A DNA stretch of 64,000 bases from the NCBI GenBank assembly GCA_030706745.1, contig JAUZNX010000006.1:1-64000 (forward strand). The letters are read 5' to 3'. The translations under genes and the position numbers were made by a program. Shown piece by piece: positions 8,266 through 18,774 of the stretch; positions within the stretch are counted from its first letter, which is position 1; every line of letters starts with the position of its first letter. The notes beneath the pieces are model-generated. The model was given only the letters and a program-made list of their open reading frames with translations. It did not search any database and was not told where the DNA came from. The stretch comes from Bacteroidota bacterium. Its GTDB lineage: Bacteria; Bacteroidota; Ignavibacteria; Palsa-1295.

Positions 8266-9879
8266 ATGAGTGAAACTTCCCTTCCGCAAACTGCAGGTGT
8301 GGGTACCGTTGGTGTTAGCACCACTCCCATTAATACGAATGGCGCGAGCCACGCGCTTATCATTGGTATCCCCAAAGAGGTCTATCCTGGCGAGCGCCGC
8401 GTCGCGGCGACACCCGAAACCTCACAGAAGCTTCAGAAGCTGGGCTTCGAGGTCCGCGTCGAGTCGGGCGCTGGCGAAGCTGCCGATTTTCCCGACGCTC
8501 GGTACGAGCAGGCCGGTTGCAAGATCGTCAGGAACGCACAGGATGTGTGGTCCCAGGCGAACATCATTCTGAAGGTTCGCGCGCCACAGCCGAATGAGGT
8601 CGATCAGCTTTCGGCCGGTCAGATGCTGATTTCGTATCTTGCTCCCGCACAGAATGCGGAATTGCTGCAGAAGATCGCCGCGCGGAAAGCGAATGCAATC
8701 GCGATTGACATCATCCCACGCATTTCACGCGCGCAGAAAGAGGATGCGCTCTCCTCGATGGCCAATATTTCCGGCTACCGAGGTGTCATCGAAGCGGCGA
8801 ATCTCTTCCCCAGATTTTTTACGGGCCAAATCACTGCCGCTGGCAAGATTCCACCTGCGAAGATTCTGGTGATCGGCGCGGGAGTCGCAGGACTCGCCGC
8901 CATTGGTGCGGGTCGTGCACTTGGTGCCATCGTTCGCGCATTCGATGTCCGGCCGGCCGTGAAGGAGCAAATCCAGAGCATGGGCGCGGAATTCCTCGAG
9001 GTGAAACTCGCCGAAAGCGGCGAGGGCGAGGGTGGCTATGCGAAGGAGATGAGCAAAGAGTTTATCGAAGCCGAAATGGCCCTCTTTGCGAAACAGGCGA
9101 AGGACGTTGACATCATCGTCACCACCGCTCTGATTCCGGGCCGTCCAGCTCCGAAGCTGATTACACGCGCGATGGTCGAATCGATGAAGGAAGGCTCCGT
9201 CATCGTCGATCTGGCCGCCGAAGCGGGTGGCAATTGCGAGTTGACGCAACCTGGTGCCGTCGCAAAGCACGGTGGCGTTTCGATCATCGGCTATACCGAT
9301 CTTCCAAGCCGCATGGCTCCGCAGGCCAGCCAACTTTACGGCATGAACCTCTATCATCTGCTCGATGATATGGGTGGTTCGGCGAAGTACCGCATCGACA
9401 TGGAGGACGATGTGGTCCGTGGCGCACTTGTCGTGCATGACGGTTCTATTACTTGGCCGCCTCCGAAACCCAAGGTCGCGCCACCAGTGGCACCGAAAGC
9501 CGCAACGACTGCGAAGCCAGTTGTGAAGGAGAAGAAGAAGAGCAACCCGCTGCCAAAGATTGCCATCGCTGTAATCGCATTCGTTGGATTGACACTTGGT
9601 GCGCCACCCACTTTCCTGTCGCATTTCACAGTTTTCATTCTCGCCATCTTCGTTGGCTGGCAAGTGATTTGGAATGTGACTCCCGCGCTGCATACGCCAC
9701 TGATGAGCGTGACGAACGCGATCAGCGGCATCATCATCATCGGCGGACTTCTCCAGATCGGCGGCACGATGCCCATGGGCGTCATGGTACTTGGTTTTGC
9801 CGCCATCTTCCTCGCTACCATCAATATTGCAGGCGGGTTCTTGGTGACCCAGCGCATGCTCAAAATGTTCAGAAAGTAA
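8266..9879 (+). CDS. pntA: proton-translocating NAD(P) transhydrogenase, alpha subunit
   Basis: The 537-residue subunit carries the NAD(H)-binding domain I. It begins [19 protein letters not shown] (about 33-51) and has the Rossmann GAGVAG loop (204-209) and the family stretch [13 protein letters not shown] Pro/Ala/Lys-rich linker (about 395-430) leads to a C-terminal membrane part with about four helices, as in the fused PntA of Escherichia coli. About 30 residues precede the conserved domain, longer than usual. With PntB, encoded 15 bp downstream, it moves hydride from NADH to NADP+ using the proton gradient, supplying NADPH. The two genes form a clear operon that ends at a strong terminator. 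Confidence 0.97.
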   Translation: MSETSLPQTAGVGTVGVSTTPINTNGASHALIIGIPKEVYPGERRVAATPETSQKLQKLGFEVRVESGAGEAADFPDARYEQAGCKIVRNAQDVWSQANIILKVRAPQPNEVDQLSAGQMLISYLAPAQNAELLQKIAARKANAIAIDIIPRISRAQKEDALSSMANISGYRGVIEAANLFPRFFTGQITAAGKIPPAKILVIGAGVAGLAAIGAGRALGAIVRAFDVRPAVKEQIQSMGAEFLEVKLAESGEGEGGYAKEMSKEFIEAEMALFAKQAKDVDIIVTTALIPGRPAPKLITRAMVESMKEGSVIVDLAAEAGGNCELTQPGAVAKHGGVSIIGYTDLPSRMAPQASQLYGMNLYHLLDDMGGSAKYRIDMEDDVVRGALVVHDGSITWPPPKPKVAPPVAPKAATTAKPVVKEKKKSNPLPKIAIAVIAFVGLTLGAPPTFLSHFTVFILAIFVGWQVIWNVTPALHTPLMSVTNAISGIIIIGGLLQIGGTMPMGVMVLGFAAIFLATINIAGGFLVTQRMLKMFRK

Positions 9880-9894
9880 CCTCCCGCACCTTCT

Positions 9895-11334
9895 ATGGAC
9901 TTTACACAAAGCTTCGCAAGCGTTAGTTACATCGCGGCAATCGGCCTGTTTATTCTCAGTCTGGGCGGACTCTCTCAACATGAGTCTTCTCGTCGCGGGA
10001 ATATGTTTGGCATCATCGGTATGCTGCTGGCTCTCGTCGCGACCATCGTCATTATCGGCACCCAGCCGGATATTTCGGCAGGCAGCCTTGGCACACTCGC
10101 CGTGATATTGATTCTGGCCGCGACTATCGGTGCAACGGTTGCATCGCGCGTTCCGATGACCTCGATGCCCGAACTTGTCGCAATGTTGCACAGCTTCGTT
10201 GGCGCGGCGGCCGTGCTCGTTGGATTCAGCAACTATCTCGGACCGCAACACGGCCTGGAAGGTTCTGAGCTCACGATCCATTATGTCGAGATTTACCTCG
10301 GTATCTTCATTGGCGCAATCACCTTCACTGGCTCGGTGATCGCCTTTGGTAAGCTGAATGGCAAGATAAGCGGCAAGCCGCTAATGCTTCCGGCCCGACA
10401 TTATCTCAATCTGGCGATGATCATCGCGGTTGTCATTTTCGGAGCACAGTTCCTTTCGAATGCCTCCGGCGCCGATCATGCCGGCCTTACTCCGCTCCTG
10501 ATCATGACAGGAATCGCATGTCTCATCGGTGTCCATCTTGTGATGGCAATTGGTGGCGCGGATATGCCCGTCGTTGTTTCGATGCTGAATAGCTACTCGG
10601 GTTGGGCAGCAGCGGCGGCAGGCTTCATGCTCTCGAACGATCTTCTGATCGTTACTGGCGCGCTCGTCGGCAGCTCCGGCGCCATCCTGAGCTTCATCAT
10701 GTGCCGTGCGATGAACCGCTCCTTTATCAGCGTGATTCTTGGCGGATTCGGCACAGGAGGCGGCACAGCGCCAGCGGCAGGAGCGGCCGAGCAACAAGGC
10801 GAGGTGACACCTGTTGAGGTGCCCGAGGTTACGGAGATGCTGACGAGTGCGAAAAGCATTATCATTGTGCCAGGCTACGGCGTTGCGGTTGCGCAGGCCC
10901 AACATGCGTTGGCCGATATGGTCAAGCGGCTTCGTGACAAAGGTGTGAATGTTCGCTTCGGCATCCATCCGGTTGCTGGACGTTTGCCGGGCCACATGAA
11001 TGTGCTCCTAGCCGAAGCCAATGTGCCATATGATATCGTCTTTGAGATGGACGAACTGAACCACGATTTTCCGACGACGGATGTCGCGCTTGTTATTGGA
11101 GCGAATGACATTGTCAACCCTGCCGCGCTCGAGGATCCGACGAGCCCCATCGCAGGGATGCCGGTTCTCGAAGTCTGGAAAGCACGCACGTGCATCGTGA
11201 TGAAGCGGTCAATGGCCAGTGGATATGCCGGTATCGATAATCCCCTCTTCTACAAAGAGAACAGTCGCATGTTCTTTGGCGACGCGAAGAAGAACGTGGA
11301 TGCAATCGTTGCCATGCTACAGGCAGAAGCCTAA
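9895..11334 (+). CDS. pntB: proton-translocating NAD(P) transhydrogenase, beta subunit
   Basis: The 479-residue subunit has an N-terminal membrane domain with about nine helices and an NADP(H)-binding domain III from about residue 300. That domain has [15 protein letters not shown], the [14 protein letters not shown] segment, [16 protein letters not shown] and the C-terminal [13 protein letters not shown] stretch that closes over NADP. It is the partner of PntA; the intact complex spans the inner membrane and couples hydride transfer to proton entry. The start is the ATG giving [17 protein letters not shown]. The length matches PntB (about 460-480). No anomalies are seen. Confidence 0.97.
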   Translation: MDFTQSFASVSYIAAIGLFILSLGGLSQHESSRRGNMFGIIGMLLALVATIVIIGTQPDISAGSLGTLAVILILAATIGATVASRVPMTSMPELVAMLHSFVGAAAVLVGFSNYLGPQHGLEGSELTIHYVEIYLGIFIGAITFTGSVIAFGKLNGKISGKPLMLPARHYLNLAMIIAVVIFGAQFLSNASGADHAGLTPLLIMTGIACLIGVHLVMAIGGADMPVVVSMLNSYSGWAAAAAGFMLSNDLLIVTGALVGSSGAILSFIMCRAMNRSFISVILGGFGTGGGTAPAAGAAEQQGEVTPVEVPEVTEMLTSAKSIIIVPGYGVAVAQAQHALADMVKRLRDKGVNVRFGIHPVAGRLPGHMNVLLAEANVPYDIVFEMDELNHDFPTTDVALVIGANDIVNPAALEDPTSPIAGMPVLEVWKARTCIVMKRSMASGYAGIDNPLFYKENSRMFFGDAKKNVDAIVAMLQAEA

Positions 11335-11374
11335 GCAATTCTTTGTGACCTGATCGCAATCTTAAATTCGTATC

Positions 11375-11407
11375 AACCCCCGCCTAGAACGATGGCGGGG
11401 GTTTTTT
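11375..11407 (+). terminator. Rho-independent terminator of pntAB
   Basis: Stem AACCCCCGCC/GGCGGGGG-TT around a 9-nt loop, followed directly by TTTTTT. It lies 40 bp after pntB and before the convergent cytochrome gene. Confidence 0.92.
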
Positions 11408-11423
11408 CTTTAGCCCACGAGAG

Positions 11424-11900
11424 TTATTGTCTCTTCGGCTGCGGAGGCGTTGGCAATGAGTCCACGCTGGCAATTGGCTTCGGCCGACCATGGTGGCAGG
11501 AGACACATGAAATTTCTTCGAAGCTCTTGTCCATCTTCTTAAGATACTTGCGATTGATGTCCTCCACCATGTGGTACATCTTTCGCGCGTTACGCTTTTC
11601 GTCCTTGGCATCGCTGGCAAAATCGAGCATCGGCGGCCTGTCCGATTCCGGCTTCAGCGCAGCATGACAGAATCCGCATCGCACGCCAAGCGAGCGGGAG
11701 AATGTCCGCATCGCCATCTGCAGGTCCTTCGGCGCGATGGTCTTCGGAAAGATCTTCAGGTTCTTTGGATGCTCGAACTCCGCGAGAGGATTACCCTTTG
11801 GGATTGGCTTTGTGCTATCGGCTTGGGCCTGGGCATCAGATGCTCTAAATGCGAATGCCCCGACAAGAATCAAGAAAAGAAATGCGAATCGAATCTTCAT
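11424..11900 (-). CDS. secreted dihaem c-type cytochrome, reaction-centre-cytochrome-like
   Basis: The 158-residue product has a signal peptide (MKIRFAFLFLILVGAFAFRASDAQA) and two haem-binding motifs, CGFCH (75-79) and CVSCH (132-136). LQMAMRTFSRSLGVRCGFCH before the first haem, and KMYHMVEDINRKYL between the two, resemble half of the tetrahaem cytochrome subunit of photosynthetic reaction centres. That fold is widespread in non-phototrophic Acidobacteria and Bacteroidota, and no photosynthesis genes are present here. It would be a periplasmic electron carrier; its partners are not shown by the sequence. A longer frame starts upstream, but the ATG at 11900 opens the signal peptide. It is convergent with pntAB and divergent from purT. 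Confidence 0.85.
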   Translation of the reverse strand: MKIRFAFLFLILVGAFAFRASDAQAQADSTKPIPKGNPLAEFEHPKNLKIFPKTIAPKDLQMAMRTFSRSLGVRCGFCHAALKPESDRPPMLDFASDAKDEKRNARKMYHMVEDINRKYLKKMDKSFEEISCVSCHHGRPKPIASVDSLPTPPQPKRQ

Positions 11901-12197
11901 ACGTGAATCGCTAATTTGTTTTAGTGTAGGCAAAAGGCATGCGTGGGCGACCATGCGAGGCCAGTGCAACCGCCAAGGAAAACCCCGGTTGCTTTGAGTA
12001 AATGCCCGCCCTCCGCCTGGACATGCCCCCGAATCGCCAGTCATTTTCGCTTGTGGTGGCGAACACCGTCGAATACGACCTGCTAAGCTACGACTCGGGC
12101 ATTCGCTTATCCCATTTGTTGTTCGGGACAATGCGGGCACGGGCGTGGCCCGCCTTTTATTTTGTCGTTTGCGAGACTCGCCACCAAATGTCCTGTT

Positions 12198-13376
12198 ATG
12201 AAGAAGACAATCCTGTTGCTAGGCTCGGGTGAACTGGGCAAAGAACTCACCATCGCGCTGAAGCGTCTTGGGCAGCGTGTGATCGCTGTCGATTCTTATG
12301 AGAACGCACCCGCCATGCAGGTGACGCATGAGCGCGAAGTTCTCGACATGCTCGATGGCAAAGCTCTGGACCGAGCGGTCGCAAAATACTCCCCGGACAT
12401 CGTTGTTCCAGAAATTGAGGCGATTCGCACCGAGCGGTTTTACGATTACGAGAAGGGGGGGATTCAAGTCGTGCCCAGTGCGCGAGCGGCGAACTACACA
12501 ATGAACCGGAAGGCAATTCGTGACCTGGCCACAAAAGAACTGCGCCTGAAAACGGCGCGATATGCGTATGCAGATTCTCTCGATTCATTTCGCGTAGCGG
12601 TAGCGCAGATCGGCATCCCCTGTGTGGTCAAGCCTCTCATGTCCTCATCCGGTAAAGGCCAATCCTACATCCGAAGCGAGGACGAGATTGATCATGCCTG
12701 GGAAGTGGCAATGACCAAGGGACGCGCAAACGTCAATGAAGTTATCGTTGAGGAGTTTATCCAATTCGATTCCGAGATCACCTTACTCACTGTGACACAA
12801 AAGAACGGCGAGACTCTCTTTTGCCCGCCAATCGGTCATCGCCAGGAGCGGGGCGATTACATGGAAAGCTGGCAACCTGCGGCGATCAGCCCCATGCATC
12901 TTGCCGAGGCTCAGCGGATGGCCCGGCTTGTCACAACTTCACTCACTGGCGCGGGGATTTGGGGTGTTGAGTTCTTCTTATCACAGAAGGATGGAGTATA
13001 CTTCTCTGAGCTATCACCCCGACCTCATGATACTGGCATGGTGACGATGAGCGGCTCACAAAACATGACCGAATTCGAGCTGCACGCCCGAGCGATTCTT
13101 GGCCTGCCAATTCCGGCCATCACACTGGAACGCGTGGGTGCGAGCGCGGTTATTCTTGCGCCCGACGCCTCCGAAAAAGAACCGAGCTATCATGGCTTGG
13201 ATCTGGCCTTTGCGATGCCAGACGTCGACGTTCGAATCTTTGGCAAACCGAATACGCGAAAATATCGACGGATGGGTGTTACTCTCTCGCATGACACAAT
13301 CGGCTCATCCAGCGATGCTGTTCGCGCTGTTGCGAAGGCTGCGGCTGAGGAAATTCGTGTCGTTATCAATGATTGA
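12198..13376 (+). CDS. purT: formate-dependent phosphoribosylglycinamide formyltransferase (GAR transformylase 2)
   Basis: The 392-residue ATP-grasp enzyme makes formyl-GAR from GAR, formate and ATP in purine synthesis. It opens with [21 protein letters not shown] (5-25) and has [16 protein letters not shown] (about 75-90). [14 protein letters not shown] marks the ATP-binding loop, [21 protein letters not shown] follows, and [14 protein letters not shown] holds the metal and substrate residues. The length equals E. coli PurT. ATG 12198 is used because the 12 upstream codons in frame are not part of the family. It stands alone, convergent with galK. Confidence 0.97.
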   Translation: MKKTILLLGSGELGKELTIALKRLGQRVIAVDSYENAPAMQVTHEREVLDMLDGKALDRAVAKYSPDIVVPEIEAIRTERFYDYEKGGIQVVPSARAANYTMNRKAIRDLATKELRLKTARYAYADSLDSFRVAVAQIGIPCVVKPLMSSSGKGQSYIRSEDEIDHAWEVAMTKGRANVNEVIVEEFIQFDSEITLLTVTQKNGETLFCPPIGHRQERGDYMESWQPAAISPMHLAEAQRMARLVTTSLTGAGIWGVEFFLSQKDGVYFSELSPRPHDTGMVTMSGSQNMTEFELHARAILGLPIPAITLERVGASAVILAPDASEKEPSYHGLDLAFAMPDVDVRIFGKPNTRKYRRMGVTLSHDTIGSSSDAVRAVAKAAAEEIRVVIND

Positions 13377-13399
13377 ATATCTGCCACAATCTATCTTCA

Positions 13400-14503
13400 T
13401 CACATCTCGGATGCCCCTCCAACAATCTCGCACTCATAGATCGCCAATTCGCGACCACTTTGTGCGGCATACTCTCGTGTCATTCGATCTCGGAATTCCT
13501 CGATGCACTCCCGTTTGACAAAACCAACCGTGCAGCCGCCGAATCCGCCGCCGGTCATGCGTGTACCAAGTGCATCCGGTACGGTAGCGGCAATGTCAAT
13601 CAGCAGATTAAGCTCAGGGCAGCTCACTTCGTAGTCGTTTCGCAACGAAGCATGCGATGCCGCCATAAGCTTCCCCATCCGAATTACATCTCTGTCGCGG
13701 AGCGCATCGGCAGCGGCGAGCGTCCGTGCATTTTCAGAAATGACGTGCCGGGCTCGCTTCTGTAACTCCCGCGGAAGAAGACCTTCAAGGACTTCAAAAT
13801 TGGGGAAGGTCACGTCTCGAAGTGAACGTATCCCTTCCAATCCAACTGAAGCATTTGAAATAATTGAGATAGCGTCTTCGCACTCCTTCCGGCGCAAATT
13901 GTACTCCGTTAGTGCGAGCTCATGCTTGATGCCTGTGTCACAAACAATAAGGGCGTATGCATCGGTGTGAACTCGAATCTCTTCGTATTGAAGGGACCGG
14001 CAATCGAGCAGAATTGCCGATCCTTCACGAGCATTTGCCGAGATGAACTGATCCATGATACCACAATTCGATCCGGCATATTCATGCTCAGCCCTCTGGC
14101 AGGCCTGAGCCATCGCAAGACGGTCGATGGGAATACAGGCAAGTGAAAGAAGAGAGAACGCAATGACGGTCTCTAGAGCCGCCGAAGAGGAGAGCCCTGC
14201 GCCAATAGGAATATCCGAGTCGATCAGAATGTCTGCGCCACGAAGCCGATGCTGAAGACGTTCAAGGATACGCGCTGTGCCCTCCACGTAGTTCCACCAA
14301 TGTCCTTGCACCATCTCGCGTGGAATGTCGAGATCGAACTCGACCAGTTCAGGGAAACGGACAGAAAAGACGCGGACTAATCGGTCGTCACGAGGCCGAG
14401 CCGCAATAAAAGCGTATTTGTCAACCGCGACCGGCAAGACGAAACCGTCGTTATAATCGGTATGCTCACCAATGAGATTTACGCGTCCTGGCGCACGGAA
14501 CAA
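13400..14503 (-). CDS. galK: galactokinase
   Basis: A GHMP kinase that phosphorylates galactose at C1 in the Leloir pathway. The signature RAPGRVNLIGEHTDYNDG is at the N-terminus, the ATP loop GAGLSSSAALE in the middle, and motif 3, MTGGGFGGCTVGF, near the end. The first ordinary start codon in the frame is TTG at 14503, which leaves only two residues before the signature. The frame stays open for 22 more codons upstream and reads TLLAAFADRFGAADGVRLF, just like the N-terminal helix of galactokinases. That part begins at an ATA codon (14569-14567) overlapping the TAG of the gene before it. The true start is probably near 14569, with an unusual initiator or a mutated ATG. No other galactose genes are nearby. 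Confidence 0.93.
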   Translation of the reverse strand: MFRAPGRVNLIGEHTDYNDGFVLPVAVDKYAFIAARPRDDRLVRVFSVRFPELVEFDLDIPREMVQGHWWNYVEGTARILERLQHRLRGADILIDSDIPIGAGLSSSAALETVIAFSLLSLACIPIDRLAMAQACQRAEHEYAGSNCGIMDQFISANAREGSAILLDCRSLQYEEIRVHTDAYALIVCDTGIKHELALTEYNLRRKECEDAISIISNASVGLEGIRSLRDVTFPNFEVLEGLLPRELQKRARHVISENARTLAAADALRDRDVIRMGKLMAASHASLRNDYEVSCPELNLLIDIAATVPDALGTRMTGGGFGGCTVGFVKRECIEEFRDRMTREYAAQSGRELAIYECEIVGGASEM

Positions 14504-14565
14504 ACGAACGCCGTCGGCGGCACCGAACCGATCGGCAAATGCAGCGAGAAGTGTATTCGTACCGG

Positions 14566-14862
14566 CTATGGCTTATATGTCAGCCAGGCACGGGAGAGAT
14601 AGTCCGTCATCGTAATCGCGAGCATCAGGAACAGCCAAATAAATCCGACTGCGACCCAGAGCTTAGTGAGTCGTGAAGAATACTTGACATGCATGAAAAA
14701 AAAGATAACAAGCGTCGCCTTTACGCCAGCGATGAGCAGCGCGACCACAATGTTGAAGCTGTGGAGATTTACAAATGCGGCGGCAACGGTCAGCGCCGTC
14801 CCCAGCATGAGTGCGAAGAAGACCGTGTAGTACGTCTTTTTGGAAACGATGTGCTCTGACAT
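14566..14862 (-). CDS. ctaF: caa3-type cytochrome c oxidase subunit IV
   Basis: A 98-residue protein with three predicted membrane helices (about 12-32, 38-58, 67-88) of the prokaryotic COX4 family. IAGVKATLVIFFFMHVKYS is the typical central stretch. It is the last gene of the oxidase operon, after subunit III, and its role is structural in the inner-membrane complex. The stop TAG overlaps the putative ATA start of galK by two bases. Confidence 0.88.
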   Translation of the reverse strand: MSEHIVSKKTYYTVFFALMLGTALTVAAAFVNLHSFNIVVALLIAGVKATLVIFFFMHVKYSSRLTKLWVAVGFIWLFLMLAITMTDYLSRAWLTYKP

Positions 14863-14919
14863 GATTCTAAATAGTAAGTGCTATGTGCTGATCTCATCCT
14901 GAGCGCAGCAACTGGCGGT

Positions 14920-15765
14920 CTATGGATGTCGGTCGATCAGATACAGCAGTGCAAAAAGGAAGATCCACACGATGTCGACGAAATGCCAATAGAGGCCGAA
15001 TAGCTCGATATACGAGTGATATTCCTTCGAAAATTTGCCCCGTCGCGTCTGCACAATCAGCACGAGGAGAATTCCAATTCCGATGATCATGTGGAGTGCA
15101 TGGAATCCTGTCATCGCGAAATAGATCCAGAAAAACATCCGCACGTGGCCGGCCATCAACGGATCGGCAGCCTGTTCTGCCGTTTGACTGGCGTTATTAA
15201 TTGCGGGTTTCTCTGGCACTGCTTCGGCGGGTCCAGCGCCATTCAGATGCTCCGCTCCAACGAGCATGAGCAGTAGATCGCCAATATTATTCGGGCGAAC
15301 GGATTCATTCACGATCGGCCATCGGAAATCGCCAGCCGGAAACACGTGCTCAACGAATTTGTCGTTGTATTCTATATACTTTACTCGAAGGAATACGCTT
15401 CCAAGCACGATCGTCGCAAGCAAGAAGATCACGACCTTCCGCGGGTTACCGGTCTGGGCATGGAAGACGGCAAGGGCCATCGTCAGACTGCTTCCAATGA
15501 GGACCATCGTGTTGAAGGTACCCCACCAGATATTCAAAACATTACTACCCGCCGCGAAAGCATCAAAATAAAGATGCCGGTAGACGGTATAGGCCAAGAA
15601 CATGCCGCCGAAGAACATAATCTCGGTCAGCAAGAACCACCACATGCCAAGGGTGCCCGCCTCGCGCTGCTGCTCCATGCTCTCGAAGTGGTGCACGAGC
15701 CGCGGGTGACGGTGCGAGTGCATTTCCACCCGCGCCGGATCCCTCTCTGTTTCGATTAGTGCCAC
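14920..15765 (-). CDS. ctaE: cytochrome c oxidase subunit III
   Basis: A 281-residue membrane protein. [20 protein letters not shown] marks the first helices, and [20 protein letters not shown] and [18 protein letters not shown] mark the last ones. Between the helices lies a hydrophilic insert of about 80 residues ([13 protein letters not shown]...PLMAGHVRM) that is larger than in short subunits III. The start is GTG at 15765; an ATG 14 codons further in is possible. It sits between subunits I and IV in one direction. Confidence 0.95.
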   Translation of the reverse strand: MALIETERDPARVEMHSHRHPRLVHHFESMEQQREAGTLGMWWFLLTEIMFFGGMFLAYTVYRHLYFDAFAAGSNVLNIWWGTFNTMVLIGSSLTMALAVFHAQTGNPRKVVIFLLATIVLGSVFLRVKYIEYNDKFVEHVFPAGDFRWPIVNESVRPNNIGDLLLMLVGAEHLNGAGPAEAVPEKPAINNASQTAEQAADPLMAGHVRMFFWIYFAMTGFHALHMIIGIGILLVLIVQTRRGKFSKEYHSYIELFGLYWHFVDIVWIFLFALLYLIDRHP

Positions 15766-15862
15766 GTTCTCTGTTAAGTGCTTAGTCCGAGGTGCTTAGT
15801 TATCAGTTCTGAAATTCATTCATGCGTTCCGAGCGCTTCGCATCAAGCTCTTGGCACAGGGA

Positions 15863-17578
15863 TCAATCCTCCGTGCCATGCTCCGAATGCACTGGCTGTG
15901 CCGGCGTGTGCGGCTCGCCAGGATAGCCCAGCACGTCCATTGTCTCCATTGGAGCGAATTCATACGCCTCCCACGTCACAATCGGGGTCGTCAAGAAATT
16001 CTCCGTGGGCGGCGGCGAGCTGGTATGCCACTCAAGCCCTGATGCTCCCCATGGATTCGGGGTTGCGCGTGTTCCATTCTTGAGCGACCAGATGAAGTAC
16101 GAGATTGTCATGAGCATCCCGATTCCAAGGATGGTCGCGCCTGCTGTCGATAACACGTGAAGCAACTGGAATTCCGGTGGGTATGAAGCGTACCGGCGCG
16201 GCATGCCAAGATAGCCCAATAAAAATTGCGGGAAAAATGTCAGATTAAAACCGACGAACTGAATGACAGCTGCGGCGCGCGCCCAATACTCAGGATAATT
16301 CCGTCCGGTCATCTTTCCCCACCAAAGATGCAATCCGCCAAGGAATCCCATCAGTGAGCCGCCGACCATCACGTAATGGAAATGGGCGATAACAAAATAG
16401 GTATCGGTAATATGAACGTCCAGCCCAAGCGCGGCGGTAAAGAGTCCAGTCATGCCACCGATCAGGAACAATCCGATGAAACCCAAACCGTAGAGCATCG
16501 GGGTATCATACGAAATGGATCCTTTGAAGAGTGTCGCAGTCCAGTTAAAAACTTTGATGGCTGATGGAATCGCAACGGCATAGCTCAGGAAGGAAAAGAT
16601 CAATCCGAGATACACTGACTGCGTTGAAACGAAGAGATGATGGCCCCACACCAAGAATCCAAAGACGGCAATGGCAAGGCTTGACATCGCGACGAACTTA
16701 TAGCCAAAGATATTCTTCCGCGACATGTTCGCAATGAGCTCGGAGACTACCCCCATGGCAGGCAAGACCATGATATACACGGCTGGATGCGAATAGAACC
16801 AGAACATGTGCTGGAATAAGACCGGATCGCCTCCCATCGACGGATCGAAAATGCCGACATGAGCAACGCGCTCGATCGCCATGAGCGCAACGGTGATCGC
16901 AAGCACCGGCGTGGCAAGCATGATCACGAGAGCTGTTGCATAATGAGCCCAGATAAACAATGGCAGGCGAAACCACGTCATCCCAGGGGCACGCATCGTA
17001 TGAACCGTAACGATGAAGTTCAGGCCCGTCAAAATCGAAGAGAAGCCAACGATGAAAATTCCGATCCCGACCAAAAGCACGTTGGAATTCGAAAAGCTCG
17101 TGCTATAAGGCGTATAGAAAGTCCAACCAGTATCGACACCGCCAGCGATGATCGCAACGAGACCAAAACAGGCGCCGACGATATAGCAGTACCAACTGAG
17201 TAGGTTGATCTTTGGGAATGCCAGATCTTTGGCGCCGATCATAATCGGCAAGAGAAAATTGCCGAGAATCGCTGGCACTGCTGGCACCAGGAAAAAGAAA
17301 ACCATGATTACACCGTGCGCGGTAAAGAGCCGGTTGTAAGTGTCCGGTTCGAACAGGCCGCTGGGAGATAGCAAATTGATGCGAATGAGAAGCGCGAAGA
17401 CGCCTCCGATCACAAAAAAGATGCTGACTGTAATCAGATAGAGGATTGCGATCCGCTTGTGGTCCTTCGTCAGCAGCCACGAGCGAAGGCCGTGCCCATT
17501 ATTCAAATAGTTCAGCCCGCCGTCACCGTTCGTATGAACGGCGCCGATCTCGCTGGGCATTGTTGCAGTTAAACTCAT
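15863..17578 (-). CDS. ctaD: cytochrome c oxidase subunit I, A2 type
   Basis: The 571-residue catalytic subunit has about 12-13 helices. The ligands are visible: H88 for low-spin haem, H264 with H313/H314 for CuB, and HFH (399-401) for both haems. The loop before CuB reads FYSHPAVY (261-268) where A1 oxidases have GHPEVY. The Tyr-Ser pair replaces the D-channel glutamate, the mark of A2-type heme-copper oxidases such as that of Rhodothermus marinus. It reduces O2 to water and pumps protons, with electrons coming from the CuA site and haem c of subunit II. The start ATG lies 11 bp after subunit II. Confidence 0.97.
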   Translation of the reverse strand: MSLTATMPSEIGAVHTNGDGGLNYLNNGHGLRSWLLTKDHKRIAILYLITVSIFFVIGGVFALLIRINLLSPSGLFEPDTYNRLFTAHGVIMVFFFLVPAVPAILGNFLLPIMIGAKDLAFPKINLLSWYCYIVGACFGLVAIIAGGVDTGWTFYTPYSTSFSNSNVLLVGIGIFIVGFSSILTGLNFIVTVHTMRAPGMTWFRLPLFIWAHYATALVIMLATPVLAITVALMAIERVAHVGIFDPSMGGDPVLFQHMFWFYSHPAVYIMVLPAMGVVSELIANMSRKNIFGYKFVAMSSLAIAVFGFLVWGHHLFVSTQSVYLGLIFSFLSYAVAIPSAIKVFNWTATLFKGSISYDTPMLYGLGFIGLFLIGGMTGLFTAALGLDVHITDTYFVIAHFHYVMVGGSLMGFLGGLHLWWGKMTGRNYPEYWARAAAVIQFVGFNLTFFPQFLLGYLGMPRRYASYPPEFQLLHVLSTAGATILGIGMLMTISYFIWSLKNGTRATPNPWGASGLEWHTSSPPPTENFLTTPIVTWEAYEFAPMETMDVLGYPGEPHTPAQPVHSEHGTED

Positions 17579-17589
17579 ATTCTAAACTG

Positions 17590-18774
17590 TTATCTCTTGA
17601 CGCCTGCTGATTTCGCGCTCGCTTCTGCCTGCGTGTTCTGGCTTTCACTTCCGGCCTTCTCATTCTGCGGCGGAATAGACTCGGACGCACTGGAGGTCAT
17701 GATGGGTGGTCTTACCGCAGCCGGGACGGATCCCGGGGCAGCGCCTTTGCCGGGTGCCGGTGCGGCTACAGGCGTACCAATCGACTTGACATACGCGATC
17801 AGTTGCTGCAACTGTTCCTCACTGACGATACCCTGGAATGAGGGCATGAGTGGTTTATAACCCTTGACGATTTTTGCCGTCGGACTCAGGATCGATTCGC
17901 GCACGTAACTATCATCCGCCAGCACGCTCGTGCCACCTTCGAGATCCTGCTGCTTTCCGTATATGCCCTCTAATTTCGGGCATGGTCCTGTGCCATCGGA
18001 CTTGTGGCATGTAATGCAGCCCAGTTGCTGGAAGAGTGCTGCACCACGCTCGGCCATTGTACCGGTTGCCGCCCCGCCGGAAAGCCACGCCTGGTAATCC
18101 TTGTCATTCATGACCGTAACCCATCCGATCATGCCAGAGTGGCTTGTTCCGCAATACTCCGCGCAGAAGATATGGAACGTACCGGTCTGAGTGGCCTCAG
18201 CCCAGACGGTTGAGTATCTGCTTGGTCCCGGCACAATGTCTTCCTTCATTCGAAATGCAGGGATGAAAAAGCTATGAATGACATCCTCGGTCGCCATGAT
18301 GAAACGGATCTTCTTGCCGACCGGAATATGAAGCTCATTGATCTCCCGTTGCCCTTCCGGATGCTGGAACTTCCACATCCATTGCTTGCCCACAACATAA
18401 ATATCGAGCGCGTCATTAGGAACCGTGTATTCCGTGAGGTAGATGTTTGCGCCCCATGCAAAAATCCCGAATGAAATTAGAAGCGGGATGATCGACCAGG
18501 TGCTTTCGAGCACGATCGATCCGGCAATCGGTCGTGGAATTTCCGAGTTCGAGCGACGGCGATATTTGACGAAAAAATAGAGGATCGCGGCCGATATCAG
18601 AACCGTAAAAAAGATCGTCAGACCGACCAAAAACAGATATAAATTATCTACGTCCGGCGCATAGGTCGACGCCTGATCCGGCAACATCCAGGACATTCCC
18701 AGAAGTGGCCGTAGACCATTGCCCATGATGGACTGAGTGCTGAGTGAAAGTATCCCGTGCATTGTCTCAGGCAT
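17590..18774 (-). CDS. ctaC: cytochrome c oxidase subunit II fused to cytochrome c (caa3 type)
   Basis: In the 394-residue subunit two helices (about 47-70 and 92-112) anchor a cupredoxin domain. The CuA ligands are H167 and the CAEYCGTSHSGM cluster (204-215). A class I cytochrome c domain follows with CITCH (253-257) and a likely Met ligand in LMPSFQG. A Pro/Ala-rich tail of about 60 residues closes the protein. The fused haem makes this a caa3 oxidase that takes electrons from a cytochrome or directly from the alternative complex III. Its first eight bases overlap the SCO gene, so the two are translationally coupled. Confidence 0.96.
   Translation of the reverse strand: MPETMHGILSLSTQSIMGNGLRPLLGMSWMLPDQASTYAPDVDNLYLFLVGLTIFFTVLISAAILYFFVKYRRRSNSEIPRPIAGSIVLESTWSIIPLLISFGIFAWGANIYLTEYTVPNDALDIYVVGKQWMWKFQHPEGQREINELHIPVGKKIRFIMATEDVIHSFFIPAFRMKEDIVPGPSRYSTVWAEATQTGTFHIFCAEYCGTSHSGMIGWVTVMNDKDYQAWLSGGAATGTMAERGAALFQQLGCITCHKSDGTGPCPKLEGIYGKQQDLEGGTSVLADDSYVRESILSPTAKIVKGYKPLMPSFQGIVSEEQLQQLIAYVKSIGTPVAAPAPGKGAAPGSVPAAVRPPIMTSSASESIPPQNEKAGSESQNTQAEASAKSAGVKR

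Noticed and set aside
8725-10281. 518-residue minus-strand frame
   Set aside because: It is the antisense of pntA and pntB, both clearly real; the Arg/His/Cys-rich product is typical of a shadow frame.
11901-12140. N-terminal extension of the dihaem cytochrome
   Set aside because: The added 80 residues are unlike an exported protein, and the signal peptide starts at 11900.
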